The notes below the pieces were generated by a model. The model ran no database searches. It had not been told where the DNA came from and worked only from the letters and a program-made list of their open reading frames with translations. Shown in pieces: positions 33,445 to 42,918 of a stretch of DNA of 64,000 bases; the stretch's first letter is position 1; the number at the start of each line of letters is the position of its first letter. A program made the position numbers and the translations under genes. The DNA lies in the NCBI GenBank assembly GCA_947179325.1, contig CAMXAU010000001.1, forward strand, positions 168,466 to 232,465, given 5' to 3'. Source of the stretch: an uncultured Bacteroidales bacterium (lineage in GTDB: Bacteria > Bacteroidota > Bacteroidia > Bacteroidales > UBA932).

Positions 33445-36285
33445 ATGTCTTTGAAAATCAAATATATTGCATTGATGGTTGCCGTTTTGATGCCTGTCTT
33501 TGACATGATTGCGGCGACCGGGCCTGCCGTATGCTCCGTGTCCGGGACAGTTGTGGACGACAGGTCCGGGGAGCCTTTGGCCGGTGTCGTGCTGCGCATA
33601 GGAGGGGACTATCTCTGGACAGTGACTGATGAAAATGGTCATTTCAGCATAGACCGGGTACAGCCAGGGGAATATATGCTTGAATCCTCTTTCCTCGGAT
33701 ACGTTGCGGCATCACGGAAGATAACGGTAAAGAATGATGTCGAGGGACTGGAAATCAGGCTTGTGGAGAGTACCCTGGCCATCAGGGAGGTTGTGGTGAC
33801 GGCACAGAAGGCGAAAGATGGGCTTAACACGCAGTTCTCACTGGACAGGAATGCACTCAACCACCTCCAGGTGTCCAATCTTTCCGATATGTCAGCGCTG
33901 CTTCCTGGAGGCAAGACCATCAATCCGGACCTTACTTCAGAGAATGTCATTTCCCTGCGGACGGGAGGAGTCGCAGCCGGGAACGCGGCTTTCGGGACGG
34001 CGGTCGAGGTCGACGGGGTCCGTATAGGCAACAATGCCGGATTCGGCGATATGGGAGGTGTCGGTACCAGGAGCATAGCTGTGGAGAACATAGAGTCTGT
34101 AGAGGTAGTCACAGGCGTCCCGTCCGCCGAGTATGGTGACCTGAACAGCGGCATGGTGCGCGTGAATACACGCAGGGGGCGCACTCCTGTGAATGTTGTC
34201 TTCTCTGTAAATCCGCGTACATACCAGGCATCTGTCTCAAAGGGAATCGACCTTCAGAAAGACAGGGGAGTGCTCAACCTCAGCGGGGAATGGGCACGTG
34301 CGACGAAAAAATTGACATCACCTTATACTTCATATTCAAGGCGCGGGTTCTCGGCCGTATACAGCAATACTTTTGCAAAGAAATTCAGGTTCGAGGCCGG
34401 CTTCACCGGGAATATAGGCGGCATGGACTCAAAGTCGGATCCGGATGCCTACACCGGTGAATACGAAAAGGCAAGGGACAATGTCTTCCGCGGGAATGTC
34501 TCCCTGACATGGCTTGTGAACAAGAGCTGGATCACAAGCCTGAAATTTGACGCGTCTGCCAATTTCCAGGACCAGAGAAGCCGGCACTATCTTCCAGACA
34601 AGAATTCAGGGACAATGCTTCCTGCCGTACATTCGGAGAAAGAGGGGTATTACGTCGCCTCCATGCTTCCGACAAGGTATGTGTATGACCAGATTATTGA
34701 TTCAAAGGAACTTGACTACGCCGCTTCCGTCAAATACGACTGGCATCGCCGCTGGGACATGGTGAAGAACAACCTCAAGGCAGGTATCCAGTGGAAGGCA
34801 ACAGGGAATGCCGGCAGAGGCGAATATTTCACAGATCCGTCATTGGCGGCAGGCGGATACAGGCCAAGGCCTTATTATGAATATCCGTATATGCATAACC
34901 TGGCGGTGTATATTGAAGATGTGCTCTCTCTGCCGGTCGGGAAGACCACTCTTGACATCAGTGCAGGTCTCCGCCTTGAGAATGTCTTTGTGGAAGGCTC
35001 TGTCTACAGACATACGAATACGCTTTCCCCGAGGTTCAATGCCAGGTGGCATCTAAACGGAAATGTCTCGATAAGGGGTGGCTGGGGAGTCACTGAGAAG
35101 CTTCCTTCTTTCTATATCCTTTATCCAAAGCAGGAATATCGCGACATCCAGACATTCAGCTGCGCCCCGGCTGAAGGCGCCCCGGTCTATGTCTATTATA
35201 CGCAGCCGTATAAGATGGCCTACAATCCGGACCTGAAATGGCAGCGCAATTCGAATGCAGAGCTTGGGATAGACGCGGAATTCCTCGGGACTAAGGTGTC
35301 GCTGGTGGGATTCTATAATGTCACAAAGAATCCATACCGGTACTCCAGCCTGTATACTCCGTTCTCCTACAATGTGTACCGAATCCCGTCAGGGTATGAA
35401 GCGCCCTCCATGATGTCTGTTTCGGTTGACAGTGCTACAGGGGCCGTCTCGATCACCGGTCCTGACGGAATTGTGACACCGATGGACAGGCTTGTGACCA
35501 ACAGCACATTCGTAAAGCAGCTTTACCAGAGCAATGGAAAGGACATCCTCAGGACAGGTGCAGAGCTTGTCGTGGATTTCCCGGAGATACGTCCGATAAG
35601 GACATCTTTCAGGCTTGACGGCTCCTGGACATACACAAGCTATGTGGATGACATGCTGTCTTACTGGTATCCTGAGGTGTCCCATACTTCATTGCCGGAC
35701 AGGTCATACCAGTATGTCGGGATATATGCGAACGGTGAAAGCTCTAACATGGTTGTAAACGGGCGGAAAGCACATGGCCTTGATGCCAACATCACTGCAA
35801 TCACCCATATACCACAGGCAAGGCTCATCGTCACATGCCGCCTGGAGATGAGTCTGCTCAGCCTCACGAGGAACATTTCTTCACATGACGGCTCTGACTA
35901 TGCCTTTACTGTCACGGAGACAAGCAATGCGGCTACCGGCGGCAACATCTATGACGGCAATTCATATACAGCGGTCTGGCCAGTGGCGTATATGGACCTT
36001 GACGGCAATGTGCATCCTTTCGGTCCGGAGCAGGCCTCAGACCCGGATTTCAAGGAACTCATCCGCAAATCAACAAATGTATATACATTTGCACAGGACG
36101 GGTATGGGCCTTATTTCTCTGCCAATATCAGCATTACAAAGGAAATCGGGGACCACGTGTCGGTCTCTTTCTTTGCAAACAACTTCACGAATTCAAGGAA
36201 AGCAGTGATTTCGTATGCGACAGGAGTGTCAAAGATTGCAACCCCGATGTTCTACTATGGTCTCACCTGTAGATTGAAATTCTGA
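33445..36285 (+). CDS. TonB-dependent outer-membrane receptor
   Basis: A 946-residue receptor with a signal peptide (about 1-24), a carboxypeptidase-regulatory-like domain (30-110, GTVVDDRSGEPLAGVVL), a TonB-box-like REVVVTAQ, a plug (VEVDGVRIGN, NIESVEVVTGVPSAEYGDLNSGMVRVNT) and a large barrel. The plug with GVPSAEYGDLNSG is typical of receptors without a SusD partner, and none is present here. It heads a four-gene operon: its stop overlaps the DUF4876 start (TGATG). The substrate is not predictable; metal chelates, cofactors or peptides are all possible. Confidence 0.9.
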   Translation: MSLKIKYIALMVAVLMPVFDMIAATGPAVCSVSGTVVDDRSGEPLAGVVLRIGGDYLWTVTDENGHFSIDRVQPGEYMLESSFLGYVAASRKITVKNDVEGLEIRLVESTLAIREVVVTAQKAKDGLNTQFSLDRNALNHLQVSNLSDMSALLPGGKTINPDLTSENVISLRTGGVAAGNAAFGTAVEVDGVRIGNNAGFGDMGGVGTRSIAVENIESVEVVTGVPSAEYGDLNSGMVRVNTRRGRTPVNVVFSVNPRTYQASVSKGIDLQKDRGVLNLSGEWARATKKLTSPYTSYSRRGFSAVYSNTFAKKFRFEAGFTGNIGGMDSKSDPDAYTGEYEKARDNVFRGNVSLTWLVNKSWITSLKFDASANFQDQRSRHYLPDKNSGTMLPAVHSEKEGYYVASMLPTRYVYDQIIDSKELDYAASVKYDWHRRWDMVKNNLKAGIQWKATGNAGRGEYFTDPSLAAGGYRPRPYYEYPYMHNLAVYIEDVLSLPVGKTTLDISAGLRLENVFVEGSVYRHTNTLSPRFNARWHLNGNVSIRGGWGVTEKLPSFYILYPKQEYRDIQTFSCAPAEGAPVYVYYTQPYKMAYNPDLKWQRNSNAELGIDAEFLGTKVSLVGFYNVTKNPYRYSSLYTPFSYNVYRIPSGYEAPSMMSVSVDSATGAVSITGPDGIVTPMDRLVTNSTFVKQLYQSNGKDILRTGAELVVDFPEIRPIRTSFRLDGSWTYTSYVDDMLSYWYPEVSHTSLPDRSYQYVGIYANGESSNMVVNGRKAHGLDANITAITHIPQARLIVTCRLEMSLLSLTRNISSHDGSDYAFTVTETSNAATGGNIYDGNSYTAVWPVAYMDLDGNVHPFGPEQASDPDFKELIRKSTNVYTFAQDGYGPYFSANISITKEIGDHVSVSFFANNFTNSRKAVISYATGVSKIATPMFYYGLTCRLKF

Positions 36286-37514
36286 TGAAACGTCTTTATA
36301 TCATATTCTTTGCTTCTGTCCTGCTCTCAGGCTGCATGGTTGATGTCAACAATGCAAACCTGTATGAGTACAATCTGCACAGGCTCAATGTGACGGTTTC
36401 ATTTCCCGGGGAATTCAGCGATGCTTCCCTGGAGGGCATTGAGGTCAAGTTCGAGAATGTGGGCGATGGCTCTTCATATGTCTCCACGACGGATGCTTCA
36501 GGTGTTGCCTCTGCATCTGTTGTCAATGGGCTCTACCGGATTTCTGCGGCAGCCCTGGCCGATGATGAACTGTTCAACGCATCGCATGAGGGGCTGAGGG
36601 TAGCCGGGGCGGACCTTGATGTCGCAGTAAGCTTTGTAAAGGTAAGGACAGGGGATATCGTAATCAAGGAGATATATTGCGGAGGATGCATGAAGACACC
36701 TTTCGAGGGGACCTACCAGTCCGACAAATATGTAATCCTGCATAACAATACACCTGAGGTGCAATATCTTGATTCACTATGTTTCGGGACCCTCTCTCCA
36801 TATAATTCGACTGCTGCCAGCAATCCATGGGTCTCGAAGGACCCTGTGACAGGAGCATCTGTGTTCCGTGACTTCGCCCCTGTCATACAGGCGGTGTGGC
36901 AGTTCGGAGGCGACGGGAGGGCTTTCCCGCTTGCGCCTGGAGATGATGCGGTCATAGCGCTATGCGGGGCCATTGACCATACTGCACTGTATCCGCTGTC
37001 TGTGGACTTGAGCTACCCTGACTATTTTGTGTGCTACAACAATGTCTATTTCTGGAATACAGATTATCATCCGTCTCCGGAAGGCATCCCGGTCGGGCAT
37101 TATCTGAATGTCGTCATAAAGACCGGAATTGCAAGTGCATATCCGTTCTCGATAAGTTCTCCGGCTGTTGTCATTTTCCGTGCAGAAGGCACCACGATAC
37201 AGGATTTTATCCGTGAAGCTGACAGTGTCATACCAACTCCGGGAAGTTCAGTGGATGATGTCGTGTGCGTCCCGCTTGACTGGATTGTCGATGCCGTTGA
37301 GGTCTTTGACGGCAGGTCGTCCAACAACAAGAAACGTATCCATCCGGTCCTGGATGCCGGATCCGTCTCACTGTCCGGTACATACATGGGACGCTCGCTG
37401 ATGCGCAGGGTCAATGTGGACAAGACGTCCGCGGCCGGATATGAGGTGCTCGTTGACACCAACAATTCCGCAAACGATTTCTATGAATCCGAAAAACAGT
37501 CTTTGCATGAGTAG
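36285..37514 (+). CDS. DUF4876 lipoprotein
   Basis: A 409-residue lipoprotein (lipobox LLSGC, Cys17). The N-terminus has a beta-sandwich resembling a carboxypeptidase-regulatory or Ig-like fold (LNVTVSFPGEF, about 30-125). The main domain carries the DUF4876 signatures IVIKEIYCGGC, YQSDKYVILHNNT and SKDPVTGASVFRDFAP. The first resembles lamin-tail-like domains. Function is unknown; the family occurs next to TonB receptors and barrel proteins in Bacteroidales, so it is probably a surface partner of the receptor. It overlaps the next gene by 8 bp. Confidence 0.8.
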   Translation: MKRLYIIFFASVLLSGCMVDVNNANLYEYNLHRLNVTVSFPGEFSDASLEGIEVKFENVGDGSSYVSTTDASGVASASVVNGLYRISAAALADDELFNASHEGLRVAGADLDVAVSFVKVRTGDIVIKEIYCGGCMKTPFEGTYQSDKYVILHNNTPEVQYLDSLCFGTLSPYNSTAASNPWVSKDPVTGASVFRDFAPVIQAVWQFGGDGRAFPLAPGDDAVIALCGAIDHTALYPLSVDLSYPDYFVCYNNVYFWNTDYHPSPEGIPVGHYLNVVIKTGIASAYPFSISSPAVVIFRAEGTTIQDFIREADSVIPTPGSSVDDVVCVPLDWIVDAVEVFDGRSSNNKKRIHPVLDAGSVSLSGTYMGRSLMRRVNVDKTSAAGYEVLVDTNNSANDFYESEKQSLHE

Positions 37515-39006
37515 GTCGGCATACATATATATTGCGCTTCTGCTGCTTGTCTATTCTGCCGGATATTCACAGACTTTCGACAGGGTGGTGAGGGATAATC
37601 TATGGAACAGCGGCAGCAACATCAACGGCATCAGGCAGGACACCGTCACTGTCTCCAATGCGGAAATATATGGAAATTATGAGTCCGGGCAGTTCCGTGA
37701 GAGCTGGCAGGCAGAAAAGGAATGGTCTGCCGGTGTCCTTGCCAGGACGCTTGTGCATCTCAGTAAGTTCTCCATGTCAGGGGCTTTCGGCTTTGACAAT
37801 ACGGAAAGCTATGGTATGTGCGGCTCAATGCTTGTCAATCCCGGCTTCTATCCTGTTGACATCATTGAGTTTACACCAGGCAGGAAGTCGCTCCAGAAAT
37901 ACTCTTTCGACGGTGGAATCTCATATGACCTGGATGAGCACTGGAGAATAGGCGGAAATATAGATTTCCAGTCCTTCAACTATTCCAAGAGAAAAGACCT
38001 GCGCTACACGGACTACCGTCTTGACATGACCGTCTCACCGGCAGTGATGTGGCATGGCGGTGACTGGGCTGTCGGACTTAACTATATCTACAGCAGGAAC
38101 TATGAGACTGTCAAGGCAGAGCAGATCGGGACAAAGGTATCCGCGTACTATGCCTTTCTTGACAAAGGGCTGATGTATGGCGCATATGAAGTCTGGGGCA
38201 GTGACGGTGTCCATCTCGCAGAGTCCGGTATAGACGCTTTCCCTGTGAAGGAGAATATACACGGCATTGCCGCACAGGCCCAGTACAGGGGAATCTTTGC
38301 AGAAGCCGGATACAGGTACAGCACCGGAAGCATTGGCGAGAAGCAGAGCATCTGGTATGCTTTTCCGGGTCATTGCGTATCTGCCACTGCCGGAATCCGT
38401 TTCGGTGAACGTTACAGGCAGTCCGTCAGGGCGGCGTTCTGGTGGAAGAAGCAGTATAATGACGAAAATGTCCTTGAGAAAGTTACTTCCGGAGGAGTCA
38501 CAACTACGAATATATATGCCTCCAACAGGATCTATGAAAGGATAGGCTGCATGGTCTCCCCTGAATATGAGATTGTGGCAGACCGATGGGAGTTCTCGGC
38601 CGGCGCTGCGGCGTCCTTTGACGGCCATGTGTCGTCGCAGAGGTATCCTTATCTCTACGTGAGGAATGCCATTTCTTATTCTGTATATGCAGATGCACTG
38701 GTCCGGGCCTGGAAATTCGATATCTCCGCTGGAGTCTCGTGGTCTGACGGAGACTGGAAGGAGGGGATGAGGACCGTTGAGGAAGGGGTCACGGCATCGG
38801 AGCCTTACCGGCTTGAGGAATACTGGAAGATACAGAAAGACTATGAGACAGCGCAGGTTGTAGGGGCTAAGCTTGCCTTGAGGTTCAATTTCCTGCGTGG
38901 GCTGTATATAGAGGCGAGAGGGGATGTCAGGCATGCTTTCGGGCTTGAATATGTCGCAGGTGCAGACAGGTGGCAGGCAGGCCTTGGATTTGGTTACACA
39001 TTTTAA
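37507..39006 (+). CDS. DUF6850-like outer-membrane beta-barrel protein
   Basis: A 499-residue protein with a signal peptide (about 1-20, ending AGYSQ) and many alternating aromatic strands (YEIVADRWEFSAGAAASF, YIYSRNYETV), ending in F (GFGYTF), which is typical of outer-membrane barrels. No TonB plug is seen. Position and length fit the DUF6850 family usually found beside DUF4876. The ATG at 37507 overlaps the end of the DUF4876 gene by 8 bp (translational coupling); the open frame extends upstream within that gene and is not used. Function unknown. Confidence 0.7.
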   Translation: MSRSAYIYIALLLLVYSAGYSQTFDRVVRDNLWNSGSNINGIRQDTVTVSNAEIYGNYESGQFRESWQAEKEWSAGVLARTLVHLSKFSMSGAFGFDNTESYGMCGSMLVNPGFYPVDIIEFTPGRKSLQKYSFDGGISYDLDEHWRIGGNIDFQSFNYSKRKDLRYTDYRLDMTVSPAVMWHGGDWAVGLNYIYSRNYETVKAEQIGTKVSAYYAFLDKGLMYGAYEVWGSDGVHLAESGIDAFPVKENIHGIAAQAQYRGIFAEAGYRYSTGSIGEKQSIWYAFPGHCVSATAGIRFGERYRQSVRAAFWWKKQYNDENVLEKVTSGGVTTTNIYASNRIYERIGCMVSPEYEIVADRWEFSAGAAASFDGHVSSQRYPYLYVRNAISYSVYADALVRAWKFDISAGVSWSDGDWKEGMRTVEEGVTASEPYRLEEYWKIQKDYETAQVVGAKLALRFNFLRGLYIEARGDVRHAFGLEYVAGADRWQAGLGFGYTF

Positions 39007-39018
39007 ATTTATATCATT

Positions 39019-39873
39019 ATGAAAAAAGCTTTTATTTTTCTTTTTGCAGCAGCTGCAATGACGCTTGCCTGCGATCCGGTCGAGAAGACACCAGTTGTAG
39101 AGGCCGGAAACTTTACTGAGAACCTGAACGAAGGCTACATCACCTACTACGGTGAGACCTACAATGTTGTTAAGATGAAAGACGGGAAATGGTGGATGGC
39201 GGAGAACCTCCGTTATGTCCCTGATGGAATGGTTCCAAGCAAAGACCTTGACAATGTTACAGCAGGCATATATTATCCGGTAGTGCTTAACGCCGACAAC
39301 ACGGCTGCCGAGCAGTCTGATGCAGCTGAGGACATCAAGGCGAACGGCTATCTCTATCAGTCGGAGGTGGCATTGGGACTGAAAGTAGGTGCCTTGACTA
39401 CAGTGGCAGCTGCAGAGGCTCTCGAAGGTGCACAGGGAATCTGCCCAGAAGGATGGCACATCCCGACTGCCGATGATATCATCGGCCTGGTAGGTAAGGC
39501 TGTACCTCCACTGGAGACCAATACTGCTGCTCCTTACTATGATGCAAGCAAGTCAAATTCTTCAATCGAGAAGCTTAACGCTGACGGTTTCAATGCATCT
39601 GCATGGGGTGCCATCTCTATAGCAAACAACACTACGGCATCCGCAACCCTGATGGGATGGCTCAAGACCATGCCTGATGCTATCTCTTCTGGCTTTGTCT
39701 GTGGCTCGACCTATGCCGGAGTAACTTATAATGAAGCAAATGATGAGACTTCAGGAGTCAAGAATCTCCAGTTCTACGGCTTTATGCCAATGCTCTCACT
39801 TGGTTCATTCAACGGTTCAAAGCTCTCTTACCGTATCGGTGCAAGCGTGCGTTGCGTGAGGGATGCAGAATAA
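39019..39873 (+). CDS. Fib_succ_major-domain lipoprotein
   Basis: A 284-residue lipoprotein with a lipobox near residue 18 (TLAC). The body carries the Fibrobacter succinogenes major paralogous domain: GKWWMAENLRY, ICPEGWHIPTADD and the C-terminal SYRIGASVRCVRD. This fold is related to formylglycine-enzyme/C-type-lectin-like surface proteins. It is the last gene of the TonB-receptor operon, 12 bp after the barrel gene. It is probably displayed at the surface and may bind the ligand or adhere; no enzyme function is implied. Confidence 0.8.
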   Translation: MKKAFIFLFAAAAMTLACDPVEKTPVVEAGNFTENLNEGYITYYGETYNVVKMKDGKWWMAENLRYVPDGMVPSKDLDNVTAGIYYPVVLNADNTAAEQSDAAEDIKANGYLYQSEVALGLKVGALTTVAAAEALEGAQGICPEGWHIPTADDIIGLVGKAVPPLETNTAAPYYDASKSNSSIEKLNADGFNASAWGAISIANNTTASATLMGWLKTMPDAISSGFVCGSTYAGVTYNEANDETSGVKNLQFYGFMPMLSLGSFNGSKLSYRIGASVRCVRDAE

Positions 39874-39905
39874 TCTGTTTTCCTTGAGGTTTTAAACGTA
39901 TTATT

Positions 39906-39956
39906 TATACCTTTGCAGATTCCGGCTTATGCAAGTATGGAATTTGCAAAGGTATA
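39906..39956. repeat. 18-bp inverted repeat bearing promoter boxes on both strands
   Basis: Left arm 39906-39923 (TATACCTTTGCAGATTCC) and right arm 39939-39956 are inverted copies with one mismatch, separated by 15 bp. Each arm contains a -7 box, TACCTTTG: 39908-39915 on the plus strand and 39947-39954 on the minus strand. The plus-strand box serves the thioredoxin-like gene at 39977. The minus-strand box would fire toward the preceding operon. The arms could also form a strong hairpin. No T run follows, so it is not an intrinsic terminator. Confidence 0.85.
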
Positions 39957-39976
39957 ATCGTAAAATACTGTATATA

Positions 39977-41062
39977 ATGAAAAAGAAGATTATTTTCGCA
40001 GCTTTTACAGCTGCTGTCGGGGTGGTCTCATGCGGCCGCCCTTCCAATGTCACAAAAATTGCCGGTGTGTCTGAGATTGAAGGCATCGATGAGGTCAATG
40101 TAGTTGTAAAGCAGATGGATATAGACACCCTTGTCCCTGTTGTTGACGGGAAATTCGCTGTCGAGATTCCTGCTGATGTGACGGTTTTCGGAACCATACA
40201 GGCAGGGAACAACGGGGTCCGATTCATACCTGACGGCACAAAGCTGGATGTTGTCATCAGTGAGGCGGAGTCCACAGTCAAGTCATCGTACAGGTTCGTG
40301 CAGGAAGAGTTCGCAAAATACCAGGAGTATGAAAAGTCAGTTTCAGAGGACCTGAAAGCGAAGATCAAGGAAATCCGTGAAAATGTGGAGTTGACTGCGG
40401 AGGAGCAGGAAAAGAAGATCGAGGAGCTGTATGAGGCTGTCATTGATGAATTCTCAAGCTACAACATGGATGTTGTCAAGAAGAATGTCGACAATGCTGT
40501 AAGCCTTGCCGCTGTGCAGAACATTGTGAACATCGCATCTGACGAGGACATTGACGAGGCTGTAGGGCATCTTTCCGAGAAGGTCAGCGAGAATCCTTAT
40601 GTCCAGAGCCTCAAGAAGTCCATTGCCGCGAAGAAGGCGACAGCGGAAGGCAAGATGTTCACAGACTTCACAGTTGAGGATTCTGACGGAAAGACTGTGA
40701 AATTCTCTGACTTTGTAGGGAAAGGGAAGTATGTCCTCGTGGACTTCTGGGCTTCATGGTGCGGCCCTTGCAAGAGGGAGATTCCTAACATCAAGACTGT
40801 ATATGACAAATACAAAGGCAAGGACTTCGATGTCCTGAGCGTTGCTGTTTGGGACCGTCCTGAGGACACAAAGGCTGCGGCAAAGGAGCATGGCGTTGTC
40901 TGGAGCCAGATTATCAATGCGCAGCAGGTGCCTACTTCAATCTATGGCATAGACGGAATCCCTCATATCATGCTCATCGGTCCTGACGGAATCATCCTCA
41001 AGAGGGGACTTCGCGGAGATGACATTGAGGAAGAGGTAGCCAGGTATGTAAAGGCTAATTAA
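39977..41062 (+). CDS. TlpA-like thioredoxin-fold lipoprotein
   Basis: A 361-residue lipoprotein (lipobox VVSC, about Cys19) facing the periplasm. The N-terminal half has a DUF4369-like beta domain (30-110) and a Glu/Lys-rich helical stretch (110-215). The C-terminal thioredoxin fold has the redox motif WASWCGPCKRE, then FDVLSVAVW and a cis-Pro loop QVPTSIYGI. It probably reduces or isomerises disulfides, or feeds electrons to an envelope partner. The ATG at 39977 gives the lipoprotein signal; the upstream in-frame start at 39929 lies within the inverted repeat. uvrC follows after 38 bp. Confidence 0.9.
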   Translation: MKKKIIFAAFTAAVGVVSCGRPSNVTKIAGVSEIEGIDEVNVVVKQMDIDTLVPVVDGKFAVEIPADVTVFGTIQAGNNGVRFIPDGTKLDVVISEAESTVKSSYRFVQEEFAKYQEYEKSVSEDLKAKIKEIRENVELTAEEQEKKIEELYEAVIDEFSSYNMDVVKKNVDNAVSLAAVQNIVNIASDEDIDEAVGHLSEKVSENPYVQSLKKSIAAKKATAEGKMFTDFTVEDSDGKTVKFSDFVGKGKYVLVDFWASWCGPCKREIPNIKTVYDKYKGKDFDVLSVAVWDRPEDTKAAAKEHGVVWSQIINAQQVPTSIYGIDGIPHIMLIGPDGIILKRGLRGDDIEEEVARYVKAN

Positions 41063-41100
41063 TTCCCGGTTTCCATTCCGCAATCCTAAAGCTTACAGTC

Positions 41101-42900
41101 TTGACAATAAAGGAAAAGATAGCTTTATTACCGCATTCCCCTGGAGTCTATAGATACTATGACTCGGAGGGGAATGTCATTTATGTAGGCAAGGCAAAGG
41201 ACCTGCACAAGAGGGTGGCCCAGTATTTTGTGCCGCCGGAGAGGCTTACGCGCAAAACTGCCCTGATGGTCTCTAAGATAGCGGATGTGCAGTATTCTGT
41301 AGTTGATACAGAATCCGATGCCCTGCTGCTTGAAAACAACCTTATCAAGCAGTACAAGCCGAAATACAATATCCTGCTGAAGGACTCCAAGACATATCCA
41401 TGGATATGTGTGAGCGCGGATGACTACCCGAAGGTCTTCATGACCAGGAGAGTCGTCAGGGACGGTTCGAGATATTTCGGCCCGTACAGCAATGTGATGC
41501 ATGCCCGCAATATGCTGGAGCTGTTCTCTTCTTTGTATCCCCTTAGGACATGCAATCTCAAGATAACGTCGGACGCGATATTGAAAAGGAAATTCCGCCC
41601 ATGTCTCAACTTCCATATAGGCAAGTGCAGAGGGTGCTGTATCGGTGCCATTTCACAGAAGGAATACAACAGCAATATCGAGGAGATCGTCCGTCTCCTT
41701 AAAGGTGGAGGGCAGGAGATGATACGCCATTACCGCGAGCTTATGATGGATTCAGCCGAATCCATGGATTTTGAGCAGGCGAACATCTACAAGGAGAAGA
41801 TGCAGTCCCTTGAGAAGCATTACAGCAAATCCCTTATAATGAACACGACGACAGGGAGTCTTGATGTGTTTTCGCTTGTGTTTGATTCCGGCGAGGCGTT
41901 CGGTAACTTCATGAGGCTGCATGACGGTGCAATAATACAGTCTCTTAACCTTGGATTCAAGATGAATATCGAGGAGGAGCAGTCTGCTGTCCTCGGGATG
42001 TTCATTGCGGAGATTCAGTCCAAGTTCGGAGTACTTTCAAGGGAGATTGTCGTGCCGTTCCTCCCTGATGTCGAGATTGAGAATGTAACTTTCCGTATCC
42101 CTGTCCGGGGAGACAAGCTTGCGTTGCTTGAACTCAGTGCAAAGAATGCAAAGGAAATGCGTTTCAATGCGCTCAGGCAGCGTGAGCATACTGATCCGGA
42201 CGACTTTAAGATGAAAGTCATGGCGGAACTGAGGGATGCCCTGGGGATGAAGGAACTGCCGCGCCATATAGAGTGCTTCGACAACTCCAATATACAGGGG
42301 ACGAATCCGGTTGCAAGCTGTGTGGTCTTCCGCGATGCAGTGCCTTCGAAGAAAGATTACCGCCATTTCAATATAAAGACTGTGGTGGGCGCGAACGACT
42401 ACGCATCTATGAAGGAGGTCGTGAACAGGAGGTATTCGCGGATGCTGTCAGAGGACCCGGACGACCTGCCCCAGCTTGTCGTGATAGACGGCGGAAAGGG
42501 GCAGCTCGCATTTGCATTCGAAGCCCTTGCCGAGCTTGGGCTTACAGACCGCCTTACTGTCATCGGGCTTGCAAAGCGTCTGGAGGAGGTCATACGGGTA
42601 GGTGATCCATATCCGCTGTTCATAGACAGGAATTCACAGGCACTGAAGGTGCTCCAGAGGATAAGGGACGAGGCGCACCGCTTCGGCATCACCCATCACC
42701 GGAACAGGCGCAGCAAGGCCCAGATAAGCTCGGCATTGCGCGGTATCAAGGGCGTGGGCGAGAGGACAGAGCAGCGGCTTATACTGCATTACGGGAGCGT
42801 GGCGCGTATCGCAGCCGCCTCCGAAGAGGATATAGCCGGACTTGTAGGGCCGCAGCTGGCCAAGAGAATTAAGGAGGAACTTTCTCCGGAGGAAAAATAG
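41101..42900 (+). CDS. uvrC: Excinuclease ABC subunit C
   Basis: A 599-residue UvrC, which makes both incisions in nucleotide-excision repair with UvrAB. The GIY-YIG domain is at the N-terminus (HSPGVYRYYD, VIYVGKAKDL), a CHIGKCRGCC-like Cys cluster is at about 165-185, the UvrB-interacting UVR motif is near residue 215, an RNase H-like endonuclease domain is in the middle (ECFDNSNIQG, VVIDGGKGQL), and HhH motifs end it. The start is TTG (41101-41103); no ATG or GTG is found in frame before it and the N-terminus aligns with the GIY-YIG domain. Confidence 0.97.
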   Translation: MTIKEKIALLPHSPGVYRYYDSEGNVIYVGKAKDLHKRVAQYFVPPERLTRKTALMVSKIADVQYSVVDTESDALLLENNLIKQYKPKYNILLKDSKTYPWICVSADDYPKVFMTRRVVRDGSRYFGPYSNVMHARNMLELFSSLYPLRTCNLKITSDAILKRKFRPCLNFHIGKCRGCCIGAISQKEYNSNIEEIVRLLKGGGQEMIRHYRELMMDSAESMDFEQANIYKEKMQSLEKHYSKSLIMNTTTGSLDVFSLVFDSGEAFGNFMRLHDGAIIQSLNLGFKMNIEEEQSAVLGMFIAEIQSKFGVLSREIVVPFLPDVEIENVTFRIPVRGDKLALLELSAKNAKEMRFNALRQREHTDPDDFKMKVMAELRDALGMKELPRHIECFDNSNIQGTNPVASCVVFRDAVPSKKDYRHFNIKTVVGANDYASMKEVVNRRYSRMLSEDPDDLPQLVVIDGGKGQLAFAFEALAELGLTDRLTVIGLAKRLEEVIRVGDPYPLFIDRNSQALKVLQRIRDEAHRFGITHHRNRRSKAQISSALRGIKGVGERTEQRLILHYGSVARIAAASEEDIAGLVGPQLAKRIKEELSPEEK

Positions 42901-42918
42901 CCGTCCCGGGCAAGGCCG

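Noticed and set aside
38035..39459. Reading frame of 474 codons on the minus strand over the DUF6850-like and Fib_succ_major genes
   Set aside because: It overlaps two coupled sense genes with clear signal peptides and has no recognisable motifs.
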